From: Lachnospiraceae bacterium | GTDB lineage: Bacteria > Bacillota_A > Clostridia > Lachnospirales > Lachnospiraceae | NCBI GenBank assembly: GCA_024689605.1 | Contig: JAILDD010000062.1 | Span: 1 to 14,273, forward strand | Reading direction: 5' to 3' | Length of the DNA: 14,273 bases | Shown here: positions 1 through 7,316 of the stretch, piece by piece | Position numbering within the stretch: the stretch's first letter is position 1 | How the letters are laid out: every line of letters starts with the position of its first letter | Position numbers and translations under genes: made by a program | Notes under the pieces: generated by a model | What the model was told of the DNA's origin: nothing | Seen by the model: the letters and a program-made list of their open reading frames with translations, nothing else | The model's database searches: none

Positions 1-533
1 TATCCGTTTATGCCATTCGGTATGGCATAGTCTTCTTTCCAGACCCTGTAATCCACATCAATATTATGGATTTCAAAACGGTCCGCCAGAGGTGCCGCAA
101 GCCTTACATACACACCGTCATCCGTTTCGCGATTTCCAAGAGCAATCACGATAGTACCTTCCGGCAGTCTGTACTGGCCCACGCGCCTGTCAAGGACAAG
201 CTGATAGGCTGCAACCTGCACACGCTTCGGGCATGAGGTAATTTCGTCAAGCAACAGGATAGTCTTTTTGCCATCTCTTTCCTCATCCGGCAGGATTTCA
301 GGTGCAAGCCATCTGGTTTTGGTATGGTCCTCATTCGGATAGATAAGTCCGCCGATCTCTACCTCAGACATCTGGGCGAGACGCAGATCTATCACCTTGT
401 AGCCGTATCTCTCGCCGATCTGCTGTATCACCTGGGACTTACCGAGACCCGGAGCACCCAGACCAAGTACTGCATGCTTTATGCCATGCTCTATATTGAA
501 CTCAATACAGTTTCTAAAATCTCTAAGTGTCAT
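1..533 (-). CDS. MoxR-type AAA+ ATPase (partial, 3' end beyond window)
   Basis: The visible 177 residues form the N-terminal half of an AAA+ ATPase core of the MoxR/dynein-related class. Walker A is GAPGLGKS at residues 26-33. Walker B is TILLLDEI, with Asp96-Glu97. A sensor-1-like Asn follows in ALGNRE, and an arginine in PLADRF fits the arginine-finger position. The start at 533 is set by an AGAAAGGTGG site a few bases upstream. MoxR ATPases usually act as ATP-driven remodelling chaperones with a von Willebrand factor A domain partner, often encoded just downstream. That position is outside the window here, so the substrate is unknown. The gene lies behind a long untranslated stretch with a strong promoter, so it may have a leader of about 450 nt. 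The AAA+ assignment is firm; the MoxR subfamily is likely. Confidence 0.85.
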   Translation of the reverse strand, partial: MTLRDFRNCIEFNIEHGIKHAVLGLGAPGLGKSQVIQQIGERYGYKVIDLRLAQMSEVEIGGLIYPNEDHTKTRWLAPEILPDEERDGKKTILLLDEITSCPKRVQVAAYQLVLDRRVGQYRLPEGTIVIALGNRETDDGVYVRLAAPLADRFEIHNIDVDYRVWKEDYAIPNGING

Positions 534-576
534 AGTTCCACCTTTCTGCTGCATTTCCGCAGCTTTGTATATTAAA

Positions 577-981
577 TAACCGTTTCCGGTTACGCTTACT
601 TTTCAAAGGGGCTGTGAGAGCACTTTCGGGAGCCGCTCGCCGCTTGTAGCGGGTCGTGGCGCTGTTTCCCCGGATGGGGGCCTCCCGTGTATTTCCATCA
701 TGCAGTTGTCAAGGTGCGATCGAAGCACGTTCTGCGAAATCAGTCCCACACTTATTATGGGGCCGACCAAAAACTGCCGAGAAATTTCCGGCATTTCCTG
801 TTTTTTACGCATAAAACGACATTTTCGTGCAAAAGCTAATGGCTGCAAAAACAACGAACAGCGACAAAAAAGCACAAAAATAACATCTCCGTATTCAGTT
901 TCTTCTTTTGGAATTTTATTTGATTATCGGTGCTTTCAGACTGCACCGATCGATCTCTGAAAGAGATCCCTCTTATCGAGT
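577..981 (-). ncRNA. candidate structured RNA or long 5' leader, family not recognised
   Basis: This stretch lies between a strong minus-strand promoter and the ATPase gene at 533 and has no convincing protein gene. The RNA would contain many inverted repeats: 952-968 (7 bp, 3-nt loop), 926-950 (8 bp, 9-nt loop), 775-793 (5 bp), 668-679 (CCCC/GGGG), 640-652 (5 bp, 3-nt loop), an outer 6-bp stem joining 627-632 to 682-687 that encloses the previous two, and 577-592 (6 bp closed by a GAAA tetraloop on the RNA strand) followed by a weakly U-rich run. The block 601-690 is clearly richer in G+C than its flanks. I looked for hallmarks of RNase P RNA, tmRNA, SRP RNA, 6S, T-box, glmS and cobalamin elements and saw none. 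It may be a free RNA ending near 577 or a leader continuing into the ATPase gene. Confidence 0.45.
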
Positions 982-987
982 GATTTC

Positions 988-1015
988 ATTGTAACACATA
1001 AAGACTATATGTCAA
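988..1015 (-). promoter_or_regulatory. sigma-A type promoter facing the 534-980 RNA and moxR
   Basis: On the minus strand TTGACA (1010-1015) is followed after 16 bases by TACAAT (988-993). This is a perfect -35 hexamer and a five-of-six -10 hexamer. The start point would be near 981. It lies just past the terminator of the cluster to the right, so it looks like an independent promoter for the RNA region and probably the ATPase gene at 533. Confidence 0.75.
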
Positions 1016-1045
1016 TGGAAAAATTTCAAATTTTGATTGGTTTTG

Positions 1046-1075
1046 AAAAAAACATCACCACCGAAATGGTGGGAT
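1046..1075 (-). terminator. intrinsic terminator ending the GNAT-papain-trmL cluster
   Basis: On the minus strand a CCACC/GGTGG stem with a 5-nt loop (1058-1072) extends by three further pairs past one bulged base (1054-1056 with 1073-1075). After one G comes a run of seven T (1046-1052). It sits 15 bases after the stop codon of the 59-aa gene, which is the expected position. Confidence 0.75.
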
Positions 1076-1089
1076 TATTCGTATATCTC

Positions 1090-1269
1090 TTATAGTATTT
1101 CCCGTCCCTGCGGTTCCCCCCAGTCAAAATCACAGATTGAAATCCTATTGTCATATTCTGCCATTCTATCGCCAAATGTCTTATGTCTGAATACTTTTCT
1201 AAGCATAATATCATCACAGGATATTTCAATATTCATATCATCTATTACGTTAAGATTCATCTGTTCCAC
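1090..1269 (-). CDS. 59-aa protein resembling the C-terminal part of a MazE/AbrB antitoxin
   Basis: The start is GTG at 1269, chosen because AGGAGG (1275-1280) lies 5 bases upstream; the in-frame ATG at 1260 would be 14 bases away. The order of features follows MazE/AbrB-class antitoxins: a beta-rich stretch (DDMNIEISCDDIMLRKV), a basic link (RHKTFGDRMAEYD), and a tail ending DFDWGEPQGREIL, which is like the toxin-binding tail of MazE. The N-terminal 20-25 residues that begin the swapped-hairpin DNA-binding fold in full-length members (about 75-80 aa) are absent, and no MazF-like toxin gene follows. Its Shine-Dalgarno overlaps the trmL stop codon and it is in the same reading frame as trmL, separated by TAG and three codons. 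It may be a translated orphan protein or a decaying remnant. The similarity is from memory of the family, not a search. Confidence 0.55.
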   Translation of the reverse strand: MEQMNLNVIDDMNIEISCDDIMLRKVFRHKTFGDRMAEYDNRISICDFDWGEPQGREIL

Positions 1270-1278
1270 AGAGACCTC

Positions 1279-1776
1279 CTAAACATCTTTCCACTGTAAC
1301 CTATGCAGCTCTCCGTCTTTTCTTAACCCCGCAAAATCATTCTGTCTCAAAGCCTCGTACAGGATTATAGCAACAGAATTACAGAGATTTATGGAACGGG
1401 TATCCTCATACATAGGTATACGCACACAGGTTTCTTCATTTTCTACCAGGATTTCTTCGGGAATCCCCCTGCTCTCGGGACCGAACATTATATAATCATC
1501 CGGGCCGAAGGATACATCCGTATAAAGCTTATGGGCCTTGGTGGTCGCCATCCAGATTTTAGGATGATCATTTTTATCAAGAAAATCCGAATAGTTTTCA
1601 TAAACACGGTGGTCAAGTTTTGGCCAGTAGTCCAGTCCCGCCCGCTTGATTTCCTTTTGGTCAAGAGAAAATCCCAGGGGTTTTATCAGATGAAGACGTG
1701 AATTAACGGCAACACAGGTCCTGCCTATGTTGCCGGTGTTGTATGGTATCTCCGGTTCGTAAAGTACTATGTTCAT
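1279..1776 (-). CDS. trmL: tRNA (cytidine/uridine(34)-2'-O)-methyltransferase TrmL, SPOUT family
   Basis: TrmL uses S-adenosylmethionine to methylate the 2'-hydroxyl of the wobble nucleotide of leucine tRNAs with CAA or UAA-type anticodons. The 165-aa length is normal for the family. The SPOUT signatures are all visible: EPEIPYNTGNIGRTC near the N-terminus, FGPESRGIPEEIL in the middle (residues about 98-110), and IPMYEDTRSINLCNSVAI near residues 119-136, which together form the trefoil-knot cofactor site. The start codon overlaps the stop of the 1121-aa gene by four bases (ATGA). Only a weak AAGG lies upstream, so translation is probably coupled to the preceding gene. Nothing is missing or odd in the protein itself; the odd part is its company. 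Confidence 0.95.
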   Translation of the reverse strand: MNIVLYEPEIPYNTGNIGRTCVAVNSRLHLIKPLGFSLDQKEIKRAGLDYWPKLDHRVYENYSDFLDKNDHPKIWMATTKAHKLYTDVSFGPDDYIMFGPESRGIPEEILVENEETCVRIPMYEDTRSINLCNSVAIILYEALRQNDFAGLRKDGELHRLQWKDV

Positions 1777-4700
1777 TTTGCTTTAACCTTAGGGTAGTAG
1801 GTAGTAACATTCCTTACGGAATCATAAAAAGCTACCGATTTACTCTGATGCTCCCTTAACTGCATATCCGTTTCATTGGTTACAGCCTTTTTATCTTTAT
1901 CATAAGCCATCTGTCCCGCACCTGAAAGCTTTACCCTATTCTTTTCTTTATCTGTATACTCTATTTTCTTCAGACGGAACAGCTTAACCATGCCTGTAGA
2001 ATCTGAACCTGTTTTTGTAATCTGTGCCTCCTTACGTTGTATAGCACTCTTACCTACTAAATCGTTTATGTTCTTTATGGTCAGCTGGTTTAAATCATTC
2101 CTTTTATTTGAAAGCGGATTTTTTAAAATAAGATTGTCCCCATCTATACCTACCACTGTCTGATAATGCTTACTGAAACCTATACCTATGGGAGTATTTT
2201 CACGAAGTGCAGTAACCACAGTTTCCTTAAATACAAGAACCTGCTCTGCTATAGTCAGTCCGCAATCCTCCTGGGTTGAGCAGGTTATTCCTCTTTCTTC
2301 CAGGGAATAGCCCTTTGCTTTTCCAATTATATAATCTGAATAATCACTTATATCATTATATGCATTACGGTTCTTGTCAAAGAAGTCGCCTTTTTTGACC
2401 GAATAGCCTTTTATATCTTTTATTCTGACATCATATCCTTCATATCTGAGAAGATTCGATGTGGTATCTGCCCAGCATTCAGCAGCTCCCTGGAACTCCT
2501 TCTGGTCTACATTAGGGAGATAAATAAACGGCTGCTTTTCTTCTTTTATTTTTTCGGTCTTGTCATCTATCAGGTTAATAAGGTATTTCTTTCTGAAGGG
2601 AGGAATCTGTCCTATACTCATTATAGTACGTTTTGCAAACAAAAGGTCCATCTTGTTCGTTAACGTATCAATAAGCTGTTCCGTATGCTTGGATTCATCA
2701 GCCTTAACTCTCTTGCGCTCTGCCTCCTTAAGTTCCTGTAAAGCTGTCATCTTTTCTTCATCAGTTATTTCTATCAAACCCTCTTCGGTGTCATTTGATC
2801 CCAACGTATTGGTCAGTATTCGATCCTTAAGACTTTGCCTTATATATTTACGTGCTTCATTATCCTGTGAAACATTATCCACCTCTGTTATAAGATAATT
2901 AAGCAGCCTATTACTGTAAATATCACCTATATAACATGCAATCTCATTTTTTACGCCCTCTTTCTCCTCCATCTTCCTGGCAAACTCAGCACGATTCACA
3001 CCGCTCTTTTCCATTGCACCATTATCATAATAGTCCTTCTTTTTACCGGTTTTAACTAATTTAGCCTTCTCTATTCTGGAATCTAATGCTTTCTTAGTGT
3101 AAACTCCATCATTATAAGAAATATGACGGTAATCCATAGAAGCATAATAATCTTCCTGGGTTGCCTCCCACTCTCTCCTTTCCGTAGCCCTCTGACGCCT
3201 AAGCTTTTCACCCTGCTTTTTAAAAGCAGCTGCCATATCTTTCGTTGCTTTTTTAAGATTTGCTTTCCTTCTCTTTTCTTCTTCAGTCTCTTCCTGTTTA
3301 TCCTTCGGCTTCTTGTCTTCCTTCTCGTCTTTCTTTTCTTCGGACTTGTCGTCCTCTTTCTTATCTTCTTTCTTATCGTCCTTCTTTTCTTCGGACTTGT
3401 TATCCTCTTTCTTATCGTCCTTCTTTTCTTCGGACTTGTTGTCCTCTTTCTTATCGTCCTTCTTTTCTTCAGGCTTCTTCTCTTCTTCCTTATCGTCCTT
3501 CTTTTCTTCGGACTTCTTCTCTTCTTCCTTATAGTTCTTCTTTTCTTCGGACTTATTTTCTTCTTTCTTTTCTTCCTTCTTTTCCTCAGTTAACGGATTC
3601 TCTTCCTTTTCATCCTTTTTAGTCTCTTCCTTCTTTTCTTCGTTTATTCCGGCGTTAAGAATATCATTCACCCTTTTTGAATTTTCTTTTGCCAGCCCGG
3701 GAAGTTCATTCAGCTCTTCCAGTTCTCTCCTGATCTCTATTACCTCTTTGCAAAAACCCACGGATTTTCCCATAGCCCTGTACAGACTTCCAATAATAAC
3801 TCTGGATTGTTCTGCCAGTTCCTGCAGTTCCTGATTCTGCTGTTCCAGACTTTCATAATAAACCCTTATATTGTTCGGATCACTGGGATGTTCTCTGGCA
3901 GCAACCTCACGGAATAACCTGTTAACCTTTTCAAGCCTGAACAGTGAATTATGAGCGCTCTGGGCACTATGCTGATCCATTTCCAGCCCGTCAATCCTAT
4001 TCAGATATTCCATAATCGAGCTGTCTCTTCGCTCATTCCTATATGACTTTATTATGCTTTCTTTATCTTCAAAAAAATTCTTTTTCTTTTCTTTCGGCTT
4101 TTTTTCCTGATCTTCTTTTTTAGACTTTTCCTTTTGGGTAAACTCTTTATAAAGGGAATACAGTTTCCTGGATCGTTTCAGTGAATTTTTTTCCGCCAGA
4201 TCCTTTACTTCAATATCGGTTGTACTCTTTGCCATATACCACGCTTTTATACCGCTGCAGGAATACTCTAATGCTTCCCCAAGTTTCTCATCGTATATTT
4301 CCTTCTTCACGTGATCCGGAATCTTAACAGGAAATTTAATAAAATCTTCTTCTCCTACATATCCGCGCATAAAAAGATCAAGCTCAAACTTTTCCTTCTC
4401 TTTTGCAGACATTTTCTCATACTTATCCTCATTGAGATCGGAAAGCCTTTTATATACCTCATCTTTATCCTGCATGGTTAAGCCACGCTTTTTTAATATC
4501 TGTTCCTGCTTATCCCAGGGAAGGGCTGCAAGCATCTTTAATTCCAGGGCGCTAAGTTTTCCTGTAGTTTTTTCCAGGCTCTTAGCAGTTTTTTTCATCA
4601 TTTCACTTCTGTTTTTTCGGACCTCCCTGGCTCTTTTGACCTTTTCCATATCATCGGATTCTGTCTGTTCCAACATAAACAGCTTGTCATCATCATCCCA

Positions 4701-5138
4701 TTCACTGAATTTATACTCAAGCATAAGAAACCTTGATTCTGTTATGATCTCGCCTATCAGATCAAACTCCTCCAGAGAACTGAGCGTAGTGAACTCCTCA
4801 TCCGAAAGATCCCTTTTGTTTATTCCCCGTCTTATAAGATCCTTTATTTCAGGATTATTGATCACATCCGCATGATTTCCTATGGATACAGGCAATTTCA
4901 CTTCTTCTTCCCCGGCAGGTGCAATACCGTCTGACCATTCGATCAGGGACATTGCCATATTGCGGATCCAGACCTTACGGCGGTAATTATCCACCACAGC
5001 ATTATACTCAGCCTCTTTCATTTCCTGAGCAGGCTGTTTTTCGGATTTTTTCTCCTCCTCTTCAAGAAGGGCCTGTTCCTCCTTCTTCAGTTCCGTTTCG
5101 ATAATTTCTATAACCTTATTTTTTTCTTTCAGATCCAT
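1773..5138 (-). CDS. 1121-aa protein with charged coiled regions and a C-terminal papain-like cysteine peptidase domain
   Basis: I do not recognise the full-length family. Residues 1-330 are mostly helical, very charged and of unknown type. A basic low-complexity run lies near 335-355, followed by a helical, coiled-coil-prone block at about 385-490. A K/E/D-rich repeat tract covers 500-625 and another helical block 640-865. The C-terminal domain at about 870-1030 looks papain-like: QGAAECWADTTSN places Gln883 and Cys888-Trp889 as in the QG...CW signature of clan CA, and SKHYQTVVGIDGDNLILKNP gives His991 and Asn1007 in the order expected for the His and Asn/Asp of C39/papain-type peptidases. 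There is no signal peptide or membrane span, so the protein is cytoplasmic or leaves by a non-classical route. GAGGAG lies 10 bases before the start. The gene follows the GNAT-like gene by 42 bases and overlaps trmL by four. The peptidase fold is likely; activity and substrate are unknown. Confidence 0.8.
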   Translation of the reverse strand: MDLKEKNKVIEIIETELKKEEQALLEEEEKKSEKQPAQEMKEAEYNAVVDNYRRKVWIRNMAMSLIEWSDGIAPAGEEEVKLPVSIGNHADVINNPEIKDLIRRGINKRDLSDEEFTTLSSLEEFDLIGEIITESRFLMLEYKFSEWDDDDKLFMLEQTESDDMEKVKRAREVRKNRSEMMKKTAKSLEKTTGKLSALELKMLAALPWDKQEQILKKRGLTMQDKDEVYKRLSDLNEDKYEKMSAKEKEKFELDLFMRGYVGEEDFIKFPVKIPDHVKKEIYDEKLGEALEYSCSGIKAWYMAKSTTDIEVKDLAEKNSLKRSRKLYSLYKEFTQKEKSKKEDQEKKPKEKKKNFFEDKESIIKSYRNERRDSSIMEYLNRIDGLEMDQHSAQSAHNSLFRLEKVNRLFREVAAREHPSDPNNIRVYYESLEQQNQELQELAEQSRVIIGSLYRAMGKSVGFCKEVIEIRRELEELNELPGLAKENSKRVNDILNAGINEEKKEETKKDEKEENPLTEEKKEEKKEENKSEEKKNYKEEEKKSEEKKDDKEEEKKPEEKKDDKKEDNKSEEKKDDKKEDNKSEEKKDDKKEDKKEDDKSEEKKDEKEDKKPKDKQEETEEEKRRKANLKKATKDMAAAFKKQGEKLRRQRATERREWEATQEDYYASMDYRHISYNDGVYTKKALDSRIEKAKLVKTGKKKDYYDNGAMEKSGVNRAEFARKMEEKEGVKNEIACYIGDIYSNRLLNYLITEVDNVSQDNEARKYIRQSLKDRILTNTLGSNDTEEGLIEITDEEKMTALQELKEAERKRVKADESKHTEQLIDTLTNKMDLLFAKRTIMSIGQIPPFRKKYLINLIDDKTEKIKEEKQPFIYLPNVDQKEFQGAAECWADTTSNLLRYEGYDVRIKDIKGYSVKKGDFFDKNRNAYNDISDYSDYIIGKAKGYSLEERGITCSTQEDCGLTIAEQVLVFKETVVTALRENTPIGIGFSKHYQTVVGIDGDNLILKNPLSNKRNDLNQLTIKNINDLVGKSAIQRKEAQITKTGSDSTGMVKLFRLKKIEYTDKEKNRVKLSGAGQMAYDKDKKAVTNETDMQLREHQSKSVAFYDSVRNVTTYYPKVKAK
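3306..3548 (-). repeat. in-frame 39-bp tandem repeat coding a K/E/D-rich tract
   Basis: Inside the 1121-aa gene, residues 531-611 consist of six consecutive units beginning EEKK. Four are 13 residues (39 bp) long, for example EEKKDDKKEDNKS, which occurs twice in a row. One is expanded to 17 residues and the last is 12. The DNA copies are nearly identical, so copy number could vary by slippage while keeping the frame. The product would be an unstructured, mixed-charge linker. Confidence 0.9.
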
Positions 5139-5180
5139 ATTCCCGGTTCTCCTCGTTATTTACCGAAATACCGCATATTC

Positions 5181-6014
5181 TTAATCCTTCAGATCCAGTC
5201 TGTATCTGTATTTTTCATTAAACTCACCCTTGGGAAGAACATGTTTGGCCAGCTTTACAGACTCATCATTTATTGCCTCAAATACCACATTCACGTCATC
5301 CTTATACATTTTTCCTGCCCTCACCCAGGTCTCTTTTACCAGTGAAAGAGCAGCTTTTACACTGTCCTTTCTTATATACAGATATTCTATCTTCAGATTC
5401 TCATCATCCCTGCCTATCAGGATCATTGCTTTGACATCACCGGTCGATTTTGTCGAAAACAGACAGAGGCTCAGATCCGGATCGTAATCCATTTCTATAT
5501 TTACCCTGTCAATGGGCACTCCCAGCTCTTCATGCAGCACCTTTGAAACTTTCAGTGAATCCGCATGGCTCAGATCACCGACGCTGACAGCGGATACTTC
5601 TCCTGTATCATTTTCATCCATAGAAAGCTTAATATCTGCTAATTTTCCCTTAACCTCTACATATTCGTATTTCTTCTCATACCCCTGCTTTTCCAGATAA
5701 GAGACCAGTGCTCTATTGTCTGTTGCAGCAACATCTATGCTTACTACTCTTCCCGTAAACTCTGAAAAATTCATCAGGACCTCGAAAAAAAGCAGATATG
5801 TGCTGTCATTTTCCCTGCCTGTAAGGTTCCTGTATTCCAGCACCCTTATCCTTCCGTTATTAAGAGTAAAGGCAAATATTGCTTTTACCTCTTTGTCATC
5901 ATCTATCACGGCAAGCGCTTCTGCTCTGGATGAAATAAGCAGGTGAAAAACCGGCTGGCTCCATAACTTTCTGCTGTCATCCACTTGCGTCCATTTCATG
6001 TGTATAACTTTCAT
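5181..6014 (-). CDS. tandem GNAT-fold-like protein (277 aa)
   Basis: Two halves appear to repeat the same GNAT-like pattern. In the first (about 1-122), strands lead to IDVAATDNRALVSYLEKQGY and then YEYVEV. In the second (about 145-275), strands lead to VVFEAINDESVKLAKHVL and then YRYRLDL. The Asn/Ala helix followed by a tyrosine-containing last strand is the typical end of GNAT acetyltransferases. Neither half shows a clear acetyl-CoA pyrophosphate loop of the R/Q-x-x-G-x-G/A type, so at least one half may be non-catalytic. An AGGTGGAG site sits just before the ATG at 6014. It is the first gene of the cluster and lies 42 bases before the 1121-aa gene, so the products may cooperate. The GNAT-like fold is an inference from pattern; substrate unknown. 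Confidence 0.65.
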   Translation of the reverse strand: MKVIHMKWTQVDDSRKLWSQPVFHLLISSRAEALAVIDDDKEVKAIFAFTLNNGRIRVLEYRNLTGRENDSTYLLFFEVLMNFSEFTGRVVSIDVAATDNRALVSYLEKQGYEKKYEYVEVKGKLADIKLSMDENDTGEVSAVSVGDLSHADSLKVSKVLHEELGVPIDRVNIEMDYDPDLSLCLFSTKSTGDVKAMILIGRDDENLKIEYLYIRKDSVKAALSLVKETWVRAGKMYKDDVNVVFEAINDESVKLAKHVLPKGEFNEKYRYRLDLKD

Positions 6015-6037
6015 AAGATCTCCACCTTTTCATAGAT

Positions 6038-6066
6038 ATTATAAATACCCGAGCGTACCGAATTGC
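6038..6066 (-). promoter_or_regulatory. possible promoter for the GNAT-papain-trmL cluster
   Basis: A perfect TATAAT on the minus strand lies at 6038-6043, about 24 bases before the ATG at 6014. The -35 region about 17 bases upstream (near 6061-6066, GCAATT) matches poorly. It is the best candidate between the galE terminator and the cluster, but the leader would be only some 17 nt long. Confidence 0.35.
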
Positions 6067-6107
6067 GAACTATTGAAAAACTAATGTAATTATATCAAAA
6101 AGCGGGG

Positions 6108-6140
6108 AAAAATAATGCCCCGGCAGATGCCGGGGCATTA
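6108..6140 (-). terminator. strong intrinsic terminator downstream of galE
   Basis: A perfect 12-bp stem (6113-6124 with 6129-6140) with a 4-nt loop is followed on the minus strand by five T (6108-6112). There is no T run on the plus-strand side, so it serves minus-strand transcripts coming from galE. A second, smaller hairpin lies between it and galE (6162-6177, GTGTGT/ACACAC with a CTTT loop), in an otherwise A/T-rich stretch that holds no gene. Confidence 0.85.
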
Positions 6141-6260
6141 AGGTGAGGGGGAGATAGTATTGTGTGTCTTTACACACTATCTATATGTCTATATTATCAC
6201 ACATAAAATTTAAAAATAGTGTATTTTTTAAAGAACTTTTTTGTATTTTTTTGTTTTTTT

Positions 6261-7280
6261 TCACCTTCCATATCCCTCCGGATTCATCTGCTGCCAATGC
6301 CAGCTGTCGGCGCACATTTCAAGTATGCCGTTCTCTGCTTTCCATCCCAGCTCCCGCTCTGCCTTTGAAGCATCCGCATAGTTTTCAGCGATATCCCCGG
6401 GACGTCTGGGATCTATCTGATAAGGGATCTTAATGCCTGTAGCTTTTTCAAAATTTTCCACTATTTCCAGCACGCTGTATCCCCTGCCTGTACCCAGATT
6501 GTAAATGGACAATCCTCCGTTTTCATCAAACTTCTTAAGTGCCTTTACATGCCCCTTTGCCAGGTCCACCACATGAATGTAATCCCTGACTCCGGTTCCG
6601 TCAGGCGTAGGATAATCATTTCCGAAGACATGGAGTTTTTCCAGTTTGCCCACAGCCACCTGGGTAATGTAGGGCATAAGATTATTGGGAATTCCGTTAG
6701 GATCCTCGCCGATCTTACCGCTCTTATGAGCTCCAATGGGATTAAAATATCTGAGCAATACAATATTCCACTCGGGATCAGCAGTCTGTATATCCGTAAA
6801 TATGGTCTCCTGCATGGACTTGGTAGAACCATAGGGATTTGTGCAGGGTTTCTTAGGGCTTTCCTCAGTCACAGGCACCTTGTCCGGGTCTCCGTATACC
6901 GTGGATGATGATGAAAAGATCAGGTTTTTAACCCCATGTTTTCTCATGACATCTATCAGCACTAAGGTCCCATGTATGTTATTGTCATAGTATTCCCAGG
7001 GCAGCCTTACCGACTCACCCACTGCCTTCTTTCCGGCAAAATGTATGCAGCCGCTTATTTCAGGCTCTTTTGCAAATACTTCCTCAAGTCCTTCCCGATC
7101 CCGTATATCTGTTTCATAAAATTTCACTGGCTTGCCGGTTATCTCTTCCACCCTGGCGAGAGCAGTTTTTGTGGAATTATCCAGATTATCCACTACTACC
7201 ACATCTTCACCGGCCTGCTGCAGCTCCACCACTGTATGGCTTCCTATAAATCCGCATCCTCCGGTCACAAGTATTGACAT
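6261..7280 (-). CDS. galE: UDP-glucose 4-epimerase GalE
   Basis: GalE interconverts UDP-glucose and UDP-galactose with tightly bound NAD, serving the Leland pathway of galactose use and the supply of UDP-galactose for surface polysaccharides. The protein is a short-chain dehydrogenase/reductase: the NAD-binding TGGCGFIGSH motif is at residues 6-15, SSSTVYG at 124-130 supplies the catalytic Ser, and NPYGSTK gives the YxxxK pair Tyr150/Lys154. RYFNPIGAH at 177-185 and the late RRPGDIAENYAD segment are typical of bacterial GalE. The 339-aa length is normal. GGAGGG lies 8 bases upstream of the ATG at 7280. It follows the rhodanese-TtcA gene by 93 bases and ends before the terminator at 6108-6140, so it is the last gene of its unit or has its own promoter, which I could not identify. 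Confidence 0.95.
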   Translation of the reverse strand: MSILVTGGCGFIGSHTVVELQQAGEDVVVVDNLDNSTKTALARVEEITGKPVKFYETDIRDREGLEEVFAKEPEISGCIHFAGKKAVGESVRLPWEYYDNNIHGTLVLIDVMRKHGVKNLIFSSSSTVYGDPDKVPVTEESPKKPCTNPYGSTKSMQETIFTDIQTADPEWNIVLLRYFNPIGAHKSGKIGEDPNGIPNNLMPYITQVAVGKLEKLHVFGNDYPTPDGTGVRDYIHVVDLAKGHVKALKKFDENGGLSIYNLGTGRGYSVLEIVENFEKATGIKIPYQIDPRRPGDIAENYADASKAERELGWKAENGILEMCADSWHWQQMNPEGYGR

Positions 7281-7316
7281 AAGCCTTCCCTCCGTTGTCC
7301 GTATTTTACTCGTTCA

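Noticed and set aside
603..875. 90-aa minus-strand reading frame inside the candidate RNA
   Set aside because: No ribosome site at its ATG, unnatural composition, and it runs through the hairpin-rich block; an RNA explanation fits better.
534..1015. RNase P RNA, tmRNA, SRP RNA, 6S RNA, T-box or glmS element
   Set aside because: None of their conserved core sequences could be found on the minus strand of this stretch.
3306..3548. Possible CRISPR array because of regularly spaced near-identical 39-bp units
   Set aside because: The units abut directly with no spacers, keep a reading frame, and lie inside a long gene.
3123..3622. Overlapping plus-strand frames rich in Leu/Phe/Ser opposite the repeat tract
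   Set aside because: They are the complement of the K/E-coding repeat; low complexity alone explains their openness.
6236..6260. T-rich run on the plus strand as a plus-strand terminator
   Set aside because: No stable GC-rich hairpin precedes it and no plus-strand gene reads into it.
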